Assembly: GCF_001570785.1 (NCBI RefSeq) | Contig: NZ_BCSI01000003.1 | Location: 1 to 64,000 of the forward strand | Origin: Dermabacter hominis NBRC 106157 | GTDB taxonomy: Bacteria > Actinomycetota > Actinomycetes > Actinomycetales > Dermabacteraceae | Reading direction: 5' to 3' | Length of the DNA: 64,000 bases | Shown: piece after piece, positions 1 to 9,012 of the stretch | Layout of the letters: every line of letters begins with the position of its first letter | Numbering within the stretch: the first letter of the stretch is position 1 | Position numbers and translations under genes: made by a program | Notes under the pieces: model-generated | Told to the model about the DNA's origin: nothing | The model's input: the letters and a program-made list of their open reading frames with translations, nothing else | Databases searched by the model: none

Positions 1-57
1 AAGGCATGGGCTATAGAGCCGCTGCCATTGCTCTTGGTCAGACGCGCGTGGAGGTTG

Positions 58-438
58 CTACCTCGATTTGCGGGTGGCGTACCAGGCGCCGATGATCACC
101 AGGACCTGCGCTGGGATGCGGAGTGCGACGACGGAGGTCGGGATGCCGAGCTTCTCCGTCACTTCGGGGTTGCGGAGCTGATCGATCGCAGCGGGAAGAG
201 TTCCGGCGAGCATGATGGTCGCGGCCCAACGAGCGATGGGGTTGAGGGGCGGGATGAGGAAGCTCGCCCCGATCCCTGTGAGGGCGACGGTCGCGGCGCC
301 CTGCACCCGGTCGCCATGTTCAGCGATCTGTTCCGGGACGAGGGCGGTGAAGAATTCGCGGTGAGTGGCTTGGATGATGCCGGCTCCGATGAACAGGGTC
401 CCGAGGCCGGTGCGTAGAACGGTCTGCTTCTTCGACAT
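58..438 (-). CDS. DoxX-like integral membrane protein
   Basis: A 126-residue hydrophobic protein with about four membrane segments (roughly residues 9-26, 46-64, 70-88 and 104-121). The N-terminal run TGLGTLFIGAGIIQATH and the short four-helix layout fit the DoxX/DoxD family of small membrane proteins; substrate and role are unknown. The ATG at 438 follows an AGGAGAAC ribosome-binding site. A second DoxX-type protein lies at 54650-55219 and shares the helix layout but has a long charged tail that this one lacks. The gene stands alone next to an IS remnant. Family assignment is fairly safe; function is not. Confidence 0.75.
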   Translation of the reverse strand: MSKKQTVLRTGLGTLFIGAGIIQATHREFFTALVPEQIAEHGDRVQGAATVALTGIGASFLIPPLNPIARWAATIMLAGTLPAAIDQLRNPEVTEKLGIPTSVVALRIPAQVLVIIGAWYATRKSR

Positions 439-466
439 GGTGTTCTCCTAGTTGTGCTGGTGGGCC

Positions 467-848
467 TGGCCCCTGGAAAGTAGACACGTCGGGGGCTAAC
501 TATGCTGCTTGGGTCAGTGTAGCTGAATTAAGCGCTTCGAAATCAACGGGGGCTAGGAAGTCAACGGGGGCTAGAAGGTTGCACCAGGAGTGCCGCCTGC
601 GCGTGTTGTAGCGCATGCACCACCGGAAGATTTCCTGGGAGCGAACCAACCCCCGGATAGCACATGAGGATGCCGTTCTGATGGATTGGACCAGAATCGG
701 GCGTGTATAAGGTGCGAAACCTTATACACGCCCGATTTATACCGTTTGATCAGTAAGAACCCCGAAAATCAGACACACATTTTGCTACTTACCCCCCCTT
801 GAAGCCCTAACCGCCTAGAGTTAAACCAGTCCAACTTTCGGGGGCCAG
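467..848 (-). mobile_element. Internally deleted IS3-family element (transposase C-terminus plus both ends)
   Basis: On the minus strand 500-660 encodes the last ~50 residues of an IS3 OrfB: 'EIFRWCMRYNTRRRHSW' followed by two copies of APVDF and a stop at 500-502. The repeated APVDF reflects an 18-bp tandem duplication (about 541-580). The left end reads TGGCCCCTGGAAAGTAGAC (467 on) and the reverse complement of the right end reads TGGCCCCCGAAAGTTGGAC (848 back), so both terminal repeats look preserved while most of the transposase is gone. The rest of the 439-984 gap holds only the palindrome and the direct repeats listed separately. Confidence 0.7.
695..737. repeat. Perfect 19-bp inverted repeat with 5-nt loop
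   Basis: AATCGGGCGTGTATAAGGT (695-713), loop GCGAA, then its exact reverse complement (719-737). It lies inside the IS3 remnant near its right end. No T-run follows either arm, so it is not a standard intrinsic terminator, although a bidirectional transcription stop is possible. It could also be a hairpin-type target or a recombination product. Confidence 0.8.
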
Positions 849-887
849 TTCAGATGCCGGGCCTTTCGCTATTGGGAGTGGTCGGAG

Positions 888-980
888 GTCAAACCCCCGT
901 GGCCCCCGTGCAATTCAGGGCAATGGGGGAGAGAGCTTGGGTCAAACCCCCACAACCCCTATGCAATTCAGGGCGATGGG
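888..980. repeat. Two 40-bp imperfect direct repeats
   Basis: Copies at 888-927 and 941-980 start GTCAAACCCCC and end CAATTCAGGGC(A/G)ATGGG, separated by 13 bp (53-bp period). They sit directly downstream of the kbl stop codon. No terminator hairpin or gene is visible here. The role is unknown. Confidence 0.7.
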
Positions 981-984
981 AAAC

Positions 985-2181
985 TCAGTTTTCGGCGTCG
1001 CGAGCCGCGACAAATGCCTGGACGGCGCGGTCGATATCCTCGCTCGTGTGGGCCGCCGAGAGCTGTACGCGGATACGTGCCTTCTCCTTCGGCACGACCG
1101 GGTAGCTGAACGCCGTGACATACACGCCGTGCTCAAGCATACGATCGGCAATGCGGCCCGCGAGGGCGGCGTCGCCGAACATCACGGGGACGATGGCGTG
1201 TTCGCCCTCGAGCAGCTCAAACCCGGCTTCGGTCATAGCGCTGCGGAAATGCTCCGCATTCTCGAACAGCTTCGTGCGAAGCTCACCCGAATTCTTCACG
1301 AGGTCGAGAGCGGTAATGGTCGCTTCGACGATCGCCGGCGCGAGTGAGTTCGAGAAGAGGTAGGGGCGGGCGCGCTGACGCAGAACATCGATGATCTCCT
1401 GATGCGCCGACACGTACCCACCGCTTGCGCCGCCGAGGGCCTTACCGAACGTGCCCGTGTAGATATCGACGCGATCCGAAACTCCGAAGTGCTCGGGGGT
1501 GCCCGCACCCGTCTCGCCCATGAAGCCCACGGCGTGCGAGTCGTCCACGAGCACGAGCGCGCCGAACTCATCGGCGAGGTCGCAGATCTTGTCGAGCGGA
1601 GCGAGGTAGCCGTCCATGGAGAAGACGCCGTCGGTCACGATGACGGTGCGGCGGGCGCCCTTCGCGGCCTCGAGCTGGGTGCGAAGATCGTCCATGTCGG
1701 CGTTCTTGTAGCGGTAACGCGCGGCCTTCGACAGGCGGATGCCATCGATGAGGCTCGCGTGGTTGAGCTCATCGGAAATGATGGCGTCTTCTTTCGTGAA
1801 GAGTGACTCGAAAACGCCACCGTTCGCATCGAAGCACGAGGAAAACAGGATCGTATCGTCGGTTCCGAGGAACTCGCTCAGCTTCTGTTCGAGGACCAGG
1901 TGGCGATCCTGGGTGCCGCAGATGAAGCGCACGCTCGCCATGCCGAACCCGCGCTCGTCCAGGGCGCGCTTTGCGGCGGCGATGAGCTCGGGGTGATCGG
2001 CGAGACCGAGGTAGTTGTTCGCGCAGAAGTTCAGGACGTCGCGGCCTTCTGCATCGCGCGCGGAAGCAGCCGAGACCGCATTCGACTGCGGGGTGAGAAT
2101 CGGGCGCTCATTCTTGTACGTTCCGGCCTCGCGAATGGCGTTGAGTTCCGCGGTCAGCTCGTCTTTCATGCTCGTGTACAT
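985..2181 (-). CDS. kbl: 2-amino-3-ketobutyrate CoA ligase (glycine C-acetyltransferase)
   Basis: A PLP-dependent enzyme that cleaves 2-amino-3-oxobutyrate with CoA to glycine and acetyl-CoA, the second step of threonine catabolism in the cytosol. The 398 residues match family length. Visible signatures are [10 protein letters not shown] (~51-60), the cofactor-binding [11 protein letters not shown] (~212-222) and the Schiff-base lysine in [10 protein letters not shown] (K247). The ATG at 2181 has AAGGAG five bases upstream. It is 9 bp downstream of tdh on the same strand, and the two genes form the classical tdh-kbl operon. Confidence 0.95.
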   Translation of the reverse strand: MYTSMKDELTAELNAIREAGTYKNERPILTPQSNAVSAASARDAEGRDVLNFCANNYLGLADHPELIAAAKRALDERGFGMASVRFICGTQDRHLVLEQKLSEFLGTDDTILFSSCFDANGGVFESLFTKEDAIISDELNHASLIDGIRLSKAARYRYKNADMDDLRTQLEAAKGARRTVIVTDGVFSMDGYLAPLDKICDLADEFGALVLVDDSHAVGFMGETGAGTPEHFGVSDRVDIYTGTFGKALGGASGGYVSAHQEIIDVLRQRARPYLFSNSLAPAIVEATITALDLVKNSGELRTKLFENAEHFRSAMTEAGFELLEGEHAIVPVMFGDAALAGRIADRMLEHGVYVTAFSYPVVPKEKARIRVQLSAAHTSEDIDRAVQAFVAARDAEN

Positions 2182-2190
2182 CGATACTCC

Positions 2191-3252
2191 TTAAATGTTT
2201 TCCCAGTCGAGAACGATCTTGCCAGCTTCGCCTGAGCGCGCGAGCGCGTAGGCATCCGCCCACTTTTCAGCGGGCAGCACGTCGGTCACGGTCGACAGCA
2301 CGCGCTCGCGAAGAATCTTCGAGGTGCGCACCATAGCGTTCATGGCGTTCCACGTTTCGAACATTTCGCGTCCGTAGATGCCCTGGAGGGTGAGCATGCG
2401 CGTCACGACGGTCGTCCAGTTGATCTCGAACTGCTTCGAGGGCAGGCCAAGCATGGAGATTTTGCCGCCGTGGTTCATATTGTCGATCATGTCTTGGAGG
2501 GCGCTTGCCTGCCCGGAGATCTCAAGGCCGACATCGAAGCCCTCGCGCATGCCGAGAGACGCCTGCGTGTCGCGAATACTTGTGTTCGAGACGTCAATCT
2601 GGGCATCCGTGCCCATGTCCTTTGCCATCGCGAGGCGGTGCTCCTTGACGTCGGTGATCGCGATGTAGCGTGCACCGGCGTGGCGAGCAACGGCGGCGCA
2701 CATGAGCCCGATCGGGCCAGCGCCGGTGATGAGAACATCCTCGCCAACGAGTGGGAATTTAAGCGTCGTGTGCACGGCATTGCCGAGCGGATCGAAAATC
2801 GCGCCGAGCTCGGGCGTGATGACCTTTTCGCCACCATCGTCGTGATGAACCCACACGTTTTGCTGCGGGATGACGACGTACTCGGCAAACGCGCCATCGC
2901 GCTGCACACCGATCGAGCGCGTGCGAATGCACATGTGGCGGCGTCCCGCGCGGCAGTTGCGGCAAATGTCGCACACGACGTGGCCCTCGCCCGAGATGCG
3001 ATCGCCAACGCGCACGTCCACGACGTCGTCACCGATCTCGGTGACTTCCCCGTAGAACTCGTGGCCCGGCGTGAACGGGACCGAATCGCACATGTCCTGT
3101 GCGGAAGCATCCCACTCGAGGATGTGCAGGTCGGTGCCGCAGATACCGGCGCGCATGACACGCACTTTGACATCGTTGGGGCCGACCTGCGGCTCCGGGA
3201 TGTCAACGATCTCGAGTCCCTTTTGTGGGGCGGACTTGCGAAGGGCTTTCAT
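2191..3252 (-). CDS. tdh: L-threonine 3-dehydrogenase
   Basis: A zinc-dependent medium-chain dehydrogenase that oxidises L-threonine to 2-amino-3-oxobutyrate with NAD+, feeding kbl immediately downstream. The 353 residues show the catalytic-zinc cysteine in GICGTDLHI (C38), the GHE motif (H64), the four structural-zinc cysteines C94, C97, C100 and C108, and the Rossmann motif in ITGAGPIGLM. The ATG follows an AGGTTCTT/AGAGG leader. Coupling with kbl supports threonine dehydrogenase over other alcohol dehydrogenases. Confidence 0.93.
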   Translation of the reverse strand: MKALRKSAPQKGLEIVDIPEPQVGPNDVKVRVMRAGICGTDLHILEWDASAQDMCDSVPFTPGHEFYGEVTEIGDDVVDVRVGDRISGEGHVVCDICRNCRAGRRHMCIRTRSIGVQRDGAFAEYVVIPQQNVWVHHDDGGEKVITPELGAIFDPLGNAVHTTLKFPLVGEDVLITGAGPIGLMCAAVARHAGARYIAITDVKEHRLAMAKDMGTDAQIDVSNTSIRDTQASLGMREGFDVGLEISGQASALQDMIDNMNHGGKISMLGLPSKQFEINWTTVVTRMLTLQGIYGREMFETWNAMNAMVRTSKILRERVLSTVTDVLPAEKWADAYALARSGEAGKIVLDWENI

Positions 3253-3404
3253 AAGAACCTCTCTGTTCGGTAGGGATGCGCCTCAATGGTAGGGGTGTCG
3301 TGCTGAACGAGACTCGGATGCGGGCGCACCTGCCGCATGTGAGGGATGCTTGTGTCCACTCCCACGGACGAATGCGGCGATCCGGCGACTACGATGGAGG
3401 CGAT

Positions 3405-6400
3405 ATGACCTCCAGCAACGAGAACACTGGCGCGCGCCCCGGCAGGGCGAAGCCGCGCCTTGCGATCACCTACCCCGCTGACCTTCCCGTCTCTCAGCGG
3501 CGTGAGGAAATCCAGCGAGCGATTCGCGACAACCAAATCGTGATCGTCGCTGGCGAGACAGGTTCCGGCAAAACCACGCAGCTTCCGAAAATGCTCCTCG
3601 AACTCGGCTACGGTGGCCGCGGTCGCATGATCGGTCACACGCAGCCCCGAAGGATCGCCGCCCGAAGCGTCGCGAGTCGCATCGCGGAGGAATTGGGCGA
3701 GAAGCTTGGCGAGGGAAGCGTCGGATACCAGGTGCGGTTTACGAAAAACACCGCCACATCCACGCGCCTCAAGGTCATGACCGACGGCATCCTCCTCTCG
3801 GAGATTCACGGCGACAGGCTGCTGAAGAAATACGACGCCATCATCATCGACGAGGCTCACGAGCGCAGTCTCACGATCGACATGCTGCTCGGCTACCTCA
3901 AGCGCATTGCCCGCCGTAGGCCCGAGCTGAAAATCATCATTACCTCGGCGACAATCGACCCCGAGCGCTTCGCCGAGTTCTTCGGAAAGAAGGATCGCGC
4001 GGGCGACCTGCACCCCGCCCCCATCATCGAGGTGTCGGGCCGCACCTACCCCGTTGAGGTGCGCTACCGGCCGCTCGTCCTCGAGCCCGAGATCGGTGAG
4101 GTGGACGAACTCGCAGACATCCGCAGCGAGGAGCGTGACCTCACCGAGGCGATCGTCGATGCTTGCGATGAACTGATCGCCGAGGGGCCCGGCGACATCC
4201 TTGTGTTTCTCCCGGGTGAGCGTGAGATCCGCGAGGTGGGAGAGGAGCTCCAAACGCACGTGAAGAAACGAGTGGGGGCGGCGAGTCGAATCGACGTTCT
4301 GCCTCTCTTTGGCCGTCTCTCAGAGCAGGACCAGCAGAAGATCTTCAGCCTGCCGAAAGACGGCCGCCGTCGGATCGTTCTCGCGACGAATGTCGCGGAA
4401 ACCTCCCTCACCGTTCCGGGCATTAAATACGTCGTCGACTCGGGCCTCGCCCGCATTTCACGTTACTCGCAGCGTACGAAAGTGCAGCGCCTCCCGATCG
4501 AGCCGATCAGTCAGGCGAGCGCGAAGCAGCGTTCGGGTCGATCTGGGCGCACGAGCCCCGGCATAGCGATTCGCCTCTATTCCGAGCAGGATTTCGACAC
4601 GCGGCCCGAGTTCACCGAACCAGAAATTCTTCGTACGGCCCTTGCGAGCGTCGTCCTGCAGATGACCGCTCTTGGGCTCGGCGACATAGAGAGCTTCGAG
4701 TTCGTTGAAGCCCCCGATAAGCGCGCGGTGCGTGATGGCGTGCGCCTCCTCGAGGAGCTCGGTGCGATTCGCAGCGAGAAAAATGCCCCCGGTGGACGAG
4801 CGCTCACGGCGATCGGCGAGCAGATCTCGCGTTTTCCGCTCGACCCGCGTATGGCGCGCATGCTCCTCGAGGCCGATAAGCGCGGTGCACTCCGCGAAGT
4901 CCTCGTGATCGTCGCCGCGCTCTCGATTCAGGATCCGCGCGAGCGGCCCCTCGAGAAGAAAGCGCAGGCGGATCAACTGCACGCGCGTTTCACTCACGAC
5001 ACGAGTGACTTCCTCACCTACCTCAACCTCTGGCGGCACTTGAGAGAGCGCCGCAAGGCGCTCTCCAACTCGGCATTCAAGCGCGAAGTTAAGAGCGAAT
5101 ACCTGCACTACGTGCGTATCCGCGAATGGTGGGACCTCCACGCGCAACTCAAAGACATGTGCCGCGACGTGGGGCTGCGGCCGTCGGATAACCCGGCGAG
5201 CGACGCGACCATCCACCAAAGCCTGCTGGCCGGGCTTCTGAGCCACGTGGGGCTCTACGACGAGCGCACGCGCGACTACCAGGGTGCGCGCAATTCGCGG
5301 TTCGTGATCTGGCCCGGAAGCACGATCGCGAGAAAACGCCACGATTACGTCATGGCCGCGGAACTCGTGGAAACATCACGCCTGTTCGCCCGCACGGCCG
5401 CGAAGATCGATCCCGCGTGGATTGAGGACGTCGGCCCTCACGTCATGAAGCGCAGCTACTCCGAGCCGCATTGGAGCTCGAAGAAGGCAAGCGCGATGGC
5501 GTACGAAAAAGCGACCCTGTTTGGCGTCCCGATTTTCGCGCGCCGCCCCGTCGCCTACGGCCGCATCGATCCCGAACTTTCGCGCGAGATTTTCATTCAA
5601 CATGCCCTCATCGAGGGGCAGTGGAACACCCGCCACCACTTCTTTCGCGACAATGTGCGACTCATCGAGGAACTCGAAGAGCTTGAAAACAAGGCGCGGC
5701 GCAGGGACCTCATCGCGGGCGACGCCGCACTGTTCGAGTTTTATGACGCGCGTATCCCCGCGAAGGTGACGAGCGGGCGGCACTTCGATGCGTGGTGGAA
5801 GAAGCAGCGTCACGAAACTCCCGAGCTCTTGCATCTCACTCGTGAGATCCTGCTCGAGGACGACGCGGAGGACCAGGCCGCAGGCTTCCCTGACACGTGG
5901 GTGCAGGGGGACATCACGCTCGCGCTTCGCTATACATTCGAGCCTTCGGCTCGAGGTGCCTGCGACGGTGACCAGCCGAAATCGACGGCCCACTTCAAGG
6001 ATGGTGTCACGGCCCTCGTTCCCCTCGCCGTGCTCGGCAGGCTCGAGCCGAAGGGCTTTGATTGGCTCGTGCCTGGCATGCGCGAGGAAAAAATTGCCGA
6101 GCTCATTCGGACCCTCCCGAAGCCAATTCGCCGCCACCTCATCCCCGCGCCGGACAAGGCACGCGCCGTCGCCCAGATCCTGCGCGACGACGACCCGAAT
6201 ACGGGTGAGCGCTTCGTCGAAGCTGTTGCCGACGAACTCGTGGCACTTCCCGGTGTCCCCGACGACCTGCCGCTCTACGGCGATGAATTTGATGCGAGCA
6301 AACTTCCCGCGCACCTTCGCATGCATTTCTCGGTTCGCGATGATCGCGGGCGCGAGATCGGCTCGGGCGATGACCTTCTCGCACTCAAGAAGGCACACCG

Positions 6401-7325
6401 CGCACGTGTCGAGTCAAGCGCGGCCCGGCAAGCCGAGTCCTTTGGCGACCGCGATCTCGATGGGTTTCCTGACTTCGAGATTCCCCGCACGAAACGCAAC
6501 CGGCAAGGTGGGCTCAATGTTGTCGTGTATCCCGCGCTCAAACTCCGCGAGGATAGCGGCGGTGTGAGTGTCGACCTCACCGCGATGCCGACTGCCCTCG
6601 ATCAGCGCCGCGAGCACGTCCGTGCCGTGACGCACCTCGTGACCGAAACTCTCGGGTCGAACTCTGCGCAGGTGCTCGGCTCGCTCCCGAACCCCACGAA
6701 GCTCGCGATTTCTCAATCCAGTTACGGGAGCGCAAAGGCGCTTTTGAGCGATGCGGCGCTCGCCGCGAGCGCCGAGTTGATTTCCCGAACGGAAAACGGC
6801 GGTCTTGTGTGGACGAAGGCTGAATTCGACGCGCTCGTCGAGGCCGTGCGTGCCGAGCACGCTGGCCTTTCACGCACGCTCGTGCTCGCCGCCGTCGACG
6901 CTCTCGCCCTTCACGCGAAGCTTCAGCGGGCCGTCTCCAAAGTTTCGAGCCTCTCGGTGCTGCAGCAACTCACCCAAATCCGCGAGCACGCCGACTCGCT
7001 TACCTCCGGGAGGTTCATTTCGCGCACGCCTGCGCACATCGTTCCCGAGATTCCTCGCTACCTGAAGGCAGACATCCACAGGATCGAGAAAATGCAGGAC
7101 AACCCTGCGCGCGATGCTCAACTTGCGTGGCAGATCGAGGATCTTGCCGGCATGTTCGAGAAGGCGAAATCGAAAATCTCGGCAGAAACGCTCGAAAGCG
7201 AAGAGGCGCGCGAGATTCCCTGGATGCTCGAAGAGCTGCGAGTCTCGTTCTTTGCGCAGCAACTTGGAACGCGGTACACGGTTTCGGAAAAGAGAGTGCG
7301 CCGCGCGATCGCGGATCTTCGGTAA
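3405..7325 (+). CDS. hrpA: ATP-dependent RNA helicase HrpA
   Basis: A DEAH-box RNA helicase of about 1306 residues. Motif I is GETGSGKTT (~50-58), motif II DEAH (~149-152), motif III SAT (~185), and motif VI lies in QRSGRSGRTSPG; HA2/OB-fold regions and the long DUF3418-type C-terminal half typical of bacterial HrpA follow. The open frame extends upstream to 3276, but the ATG at 3405 is preferred: it has GGAGG seven bases upstream, and the sequence before it lacks family similarity. It is transcribed divergently from tdh. Its physiological RNA target cannot be seen in the sequence. Confidence 0.93.
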   Translation: MTSSNENTGARPGRAKPRLAITYPADLPVSQRREEIQRAIRDNQIVIVAGETGSGKTTQLPKMLLELGYGGRGRMIGHTQPRRIAARSVASRIAEELGEKLGEGSVGYQVRFTKNTATSTRLKVMTDGILLSEIHGDRLLKKYDAIIIDEAHERSLTIDMLLGYLKRIARRRPELKIIITSATIDPERFAEFFGKKDRAGDLHPAPIIEVSGRTYPVEVRYRPLVLEPEIGEVDELADIRSEERDLTEAIVDACDELIAEGPGDILVFLPGEREIREVGEELQTHVKKRVGAASRIDVLPLFGRLSEQDQQKIFSLPKDGRRRIVLATNVAETSLTVPGIKYVVDSGLARISRYSQRTKVQRLPIEPISQASAKQRSGRSGRTSPGIAIRLYSEQDFDTRPEFTEPEILRTALASVVLQMTALGLGDIESFEFVEAPDKRAVRDGVRLLEELGAIRSEKNAPGGRALTAIGEQISRFPLDPRMARMLLEADKRGALREVLVIVAALSIQDPRERPLEKKAQADQLHARFTHDTSDFLTYLNLWRHLRERRKALSNSAFKREVKSEYLHYVRIREWWDLHAQLKDMCRDVGLRPSDNPASDATIHQSLLAGLLSHVGLYDERTRDYQGARNSRFVIWPGSTIARKRHDYVMAAELVETSRLFARTAAKIDPAWIEDVGPHVMKRSYSEPHWSSKKASAMAYEKATLFGVPIFARRPVAYGRIDPELSREIFIQHALIEGQWNTRHHFFRDNVRLIEELEELENKARRRDLIAGDAALFEFYDARIPAKVTSGRHFDAWWKKQRHETPELLHLTREILLEDDAEDQAAGFPDTWVQGDITLALRYTFEPSARGACDGDQPKSTAHFKDGVTALVPLAVLGRLEPKGFDWLVPGMREEKIAELIRTLPKPIRRHLIPAPDKARAVAQILRDDDPNTGERFVEAVADELVALPGVPDDLPLYGDEFDASKLPAHLRMHFSVRDDRGREIGSGDDLLALKKAHRARVESSAARQAESFGDRDLDGFPDFEIPRTKRNRQGGLNVVVYPALKLREDSGGVSVDLTAMPTALDQRREHVRAVTHLVTETLGSNSAQVLGSLPNPTKLAISQSSYGSAKALLSDAALAASAELISRTENGGLVWTKAEFDALVEAVRAEHAGLSRTLVLAAVDALALHAKLQRAVSKVSSLSVLQQLTQIREHADSLTSGRFISRTPAHIVPEIPRYLKADIHRIEKMQDNPARDAQLAWQIEDLAGMFEKAKSKISAETLESEEAREIPWMLEELRVSFFAQQLGTRYTVSEKRVRRAIADLR

Positions 7326-7364
7326 GTCCCGGCGGAAATGTCGTGGCCGTGGAAGGATGAAATC

Positions 7365-8564
7365 ATGGCTACGCACACACCTGACAGCACCGAACCCACG
7401 CGTCTTGAGATCGGAACCGAAGCCGTCGAACGTCGCATTTTTGAGGCCCACGAAGGCGGAAAGCTCACAGTCGAGCCCACCGCTCCGATCGACAACGCTG
7501 ACGATCTCGCGATCGTCTACACGCCGGGCGTGGCCCGCGTCGTCGAGGAAATCGCGGAAAAGCCCGAGAAAGCCCGCGAGTACACGATCAAGAAGAACAC
7601 CGTCGCGGTCGTGACCGACGGCTCCGCCATCCTAGGGCTCGGCGATCGAGGCCCCCTCGCCGCGCTACCCGTGATGGAAGGAAAGGCAGCGCTCTTTTCA
7701 CGTTTCGCGGACGTGGATGCCTTCCCGATCTGCCTCGATGCGCACGAGGTTGAGGACATCGTCGCGCACGTCAAGGCGATCGCACCCGCTTTCGCGGGAA
7801 TCAACCTCGAAGACATCTCCGCGCCGCGCTGTTTCGAGATCGAAGACCGACTGCGTGCCGAGCTCGACATTCCTGTGTTCCACGACGACCAGCACGGTAC
7901 CGCCGTGTGCGTTCTTGCGGCGCTCACGAACGCGCTCACGATCGTGGAAAAGCCGATTGAAGAGGTTCGCATCGCGATGTCGGGTGCGGGCGCTGCGGGC
8001 ACGGCAATCCTGCGGCTTCTCCTTGCGGCGGGCGCGCGCGATGTGATCGTCACAAACTCGAAGGGCATCGTTCGAGAGGGTCGCGAGGCCGGAGATCGTC
8101 TCGAGTGGATCGCTCGCCACACGAACCCTCGCAAAGTGGAGGGTGGGCTGCGCGAGGCCGTTGAGGGAGCCGATGTGTTTATCGGCGTGAGCGTCCCGAA
8201 CATTCTCGATGAGTCGATGCTGAGGAGCATGAACGAGCGCGCGATCGTCTTCGCGCTCTCGAACCCCGTGCCCGAGGTCGACCCCGAGATCGCCTGGAAG
8301 CACGCCGCCGTCGTAGCGACGGGACGCAGTGATTTTGCGAATCAGATCAACAATGTCCTTGCGTTCCCCGGTGTGTTCCGCGGGCTTATCGACGCCCACG
8401 CGTGCGAGGTCACCGACGAGGCACTTCTCGCGGCGGCCCAGGCGATCGCCTCCGTTGTCAGCAACGACGAGCTTTCAGCGCGCCACATTGTGCCGAGCGT
8501 GTTTGACGAGCGCGTCACGCCCGCGGTTGCGCGCGCCGTGGCCCGCGCGGGGGAGCCCCGCTAG
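7365..8564 (+). CDS. NAD(P)-dependent malic enzyme
   Basis: Oxidative decarboxylation of malate to pyruvate. The roughly 399-residue short bacterial form has the tyrosine motif VYTPGVA (~51-57), the loop TDGSAILGLGDRGPLA, the metal-binding LEDI plus DDQHGTA, and a Rossmann GAGAAG motif. Start codons at 7338 and 7365 are possible. The second has GGAAGGATG upstream and begins MATHTPDS, where family similarity starts, so it was chosen. It follows hrpA by 39 bp and could be cotranscribed. Cofactor preference (NAD or NADP) is not decidable here. Confidence 0.92.
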   Translation: MATHTPDSTEPTRLEIGTEAVERRIFEAHEGGKLTVEPTAPIDNADDLAIVYTPGVARVVEEIAEKPEKAREYTIKKNTVAVVTDGSAILGLGDRGPLAALPVMEGKAALFSRFADVDAFPICLDAHEVEDIVAHVKAIAPAFAGINLEDISAPRCFEIEDRLRAELDIPVFHDDQHGTAVCVLAALTNALTIVEKPIEEVRIAMSGAGAAGTAILRLLLAAGARDVIVTNSKGIVREGREAGDRLEWIARHTNPRKVEGGLREAVEGADVFIGVSVPNILDESMLRSMNERAIVFALSNPVPEVDPEIAWKHAAVVATGRSDFANQINNVLAFPGVFRGLIDAHACEVTDEALLAAAQAIASVVSNDELSARHIVPSVFDERVTPAVARAVARAGEPR

Positions 8565-8573
8565 GATCGAGGC

Positions 8574-8981
8574 ATGAGTACGACACGCATTCGCTTCACG
8601 GCCTCGATCTCGGACCCGAACTCCCCGGACCACGGTGCCCCGCAGGCACCCACTGCCCCCGGCGCTGCGCCGAGCTCGACAGCGGTGCTCGAACGTGAGG
8701 AACAGACGGAGGACGCCGATCCAGGCGATCACGATCGCTTCGCCCACTACGTGCAGAAGGAAAAAATCGCGAAAGCTGCGCTAAACAACTCGCCGGTGAT
8801 CGCGCTGTGCGGCAAAGTGTGGGTTCCTGGCCGCGACCCGAAGAAGTACCCCGTGTGCCCGCAGTGCAAAGAGATCTACGACGGCATTGGTGACGGAAGC
8901 AACTCGGGCGACGGCGAGGATAAAGGCCGAGGTAAAGGCGGCTTTGGCGGCTTTCGGGGGCTTTTCGGCTCGGGTCGCTGA
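8574..8981 (+). CDS. DUF3039 family protein
   Basis: A 135-residue protein of the actinobacterial DUF3039 family. The conserved core runs from about residue 52 (HDRFAHYVQKEKI) through ALCGKVWVPGRDP to a C-terminal cysteine pair, CPQC, which with the earlier cysteine in ALCG suggests a small metal-binding module. The tail is Gly-rich. Function is unknown. The gene commonly accompanies the neighbouring DEAD/DEAH helicase and pncB in actinobacteria, as here. It begins 9 bp after the malic enzyme stop. Confidence 0.85.
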   Translation: MSTTRIRFTASISDPNSPDHGAPQAPTAPGAAPSSTAVLEREEQTEDADPGDHDRFAHYVQKEKIAKAALNNSPVIALCGKVWVPGRDPKKYPVCPQCKEIYDGIGDGSNSGDGEDKGRGKGGFGGFRGLFGSGR

Positions 8982-9012
8982 GATGCTCTAGCCGCTGCCG
9001 GGTTTATCGTGG

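Noticed and set aside
2470-3273. Long plus-strand open frame opposite tdh
   Set aside because: High-GC shadow of tdh; no Shine-Dalgarno and biased toward Ala/Arg/Asp as expected for the antisense frame.
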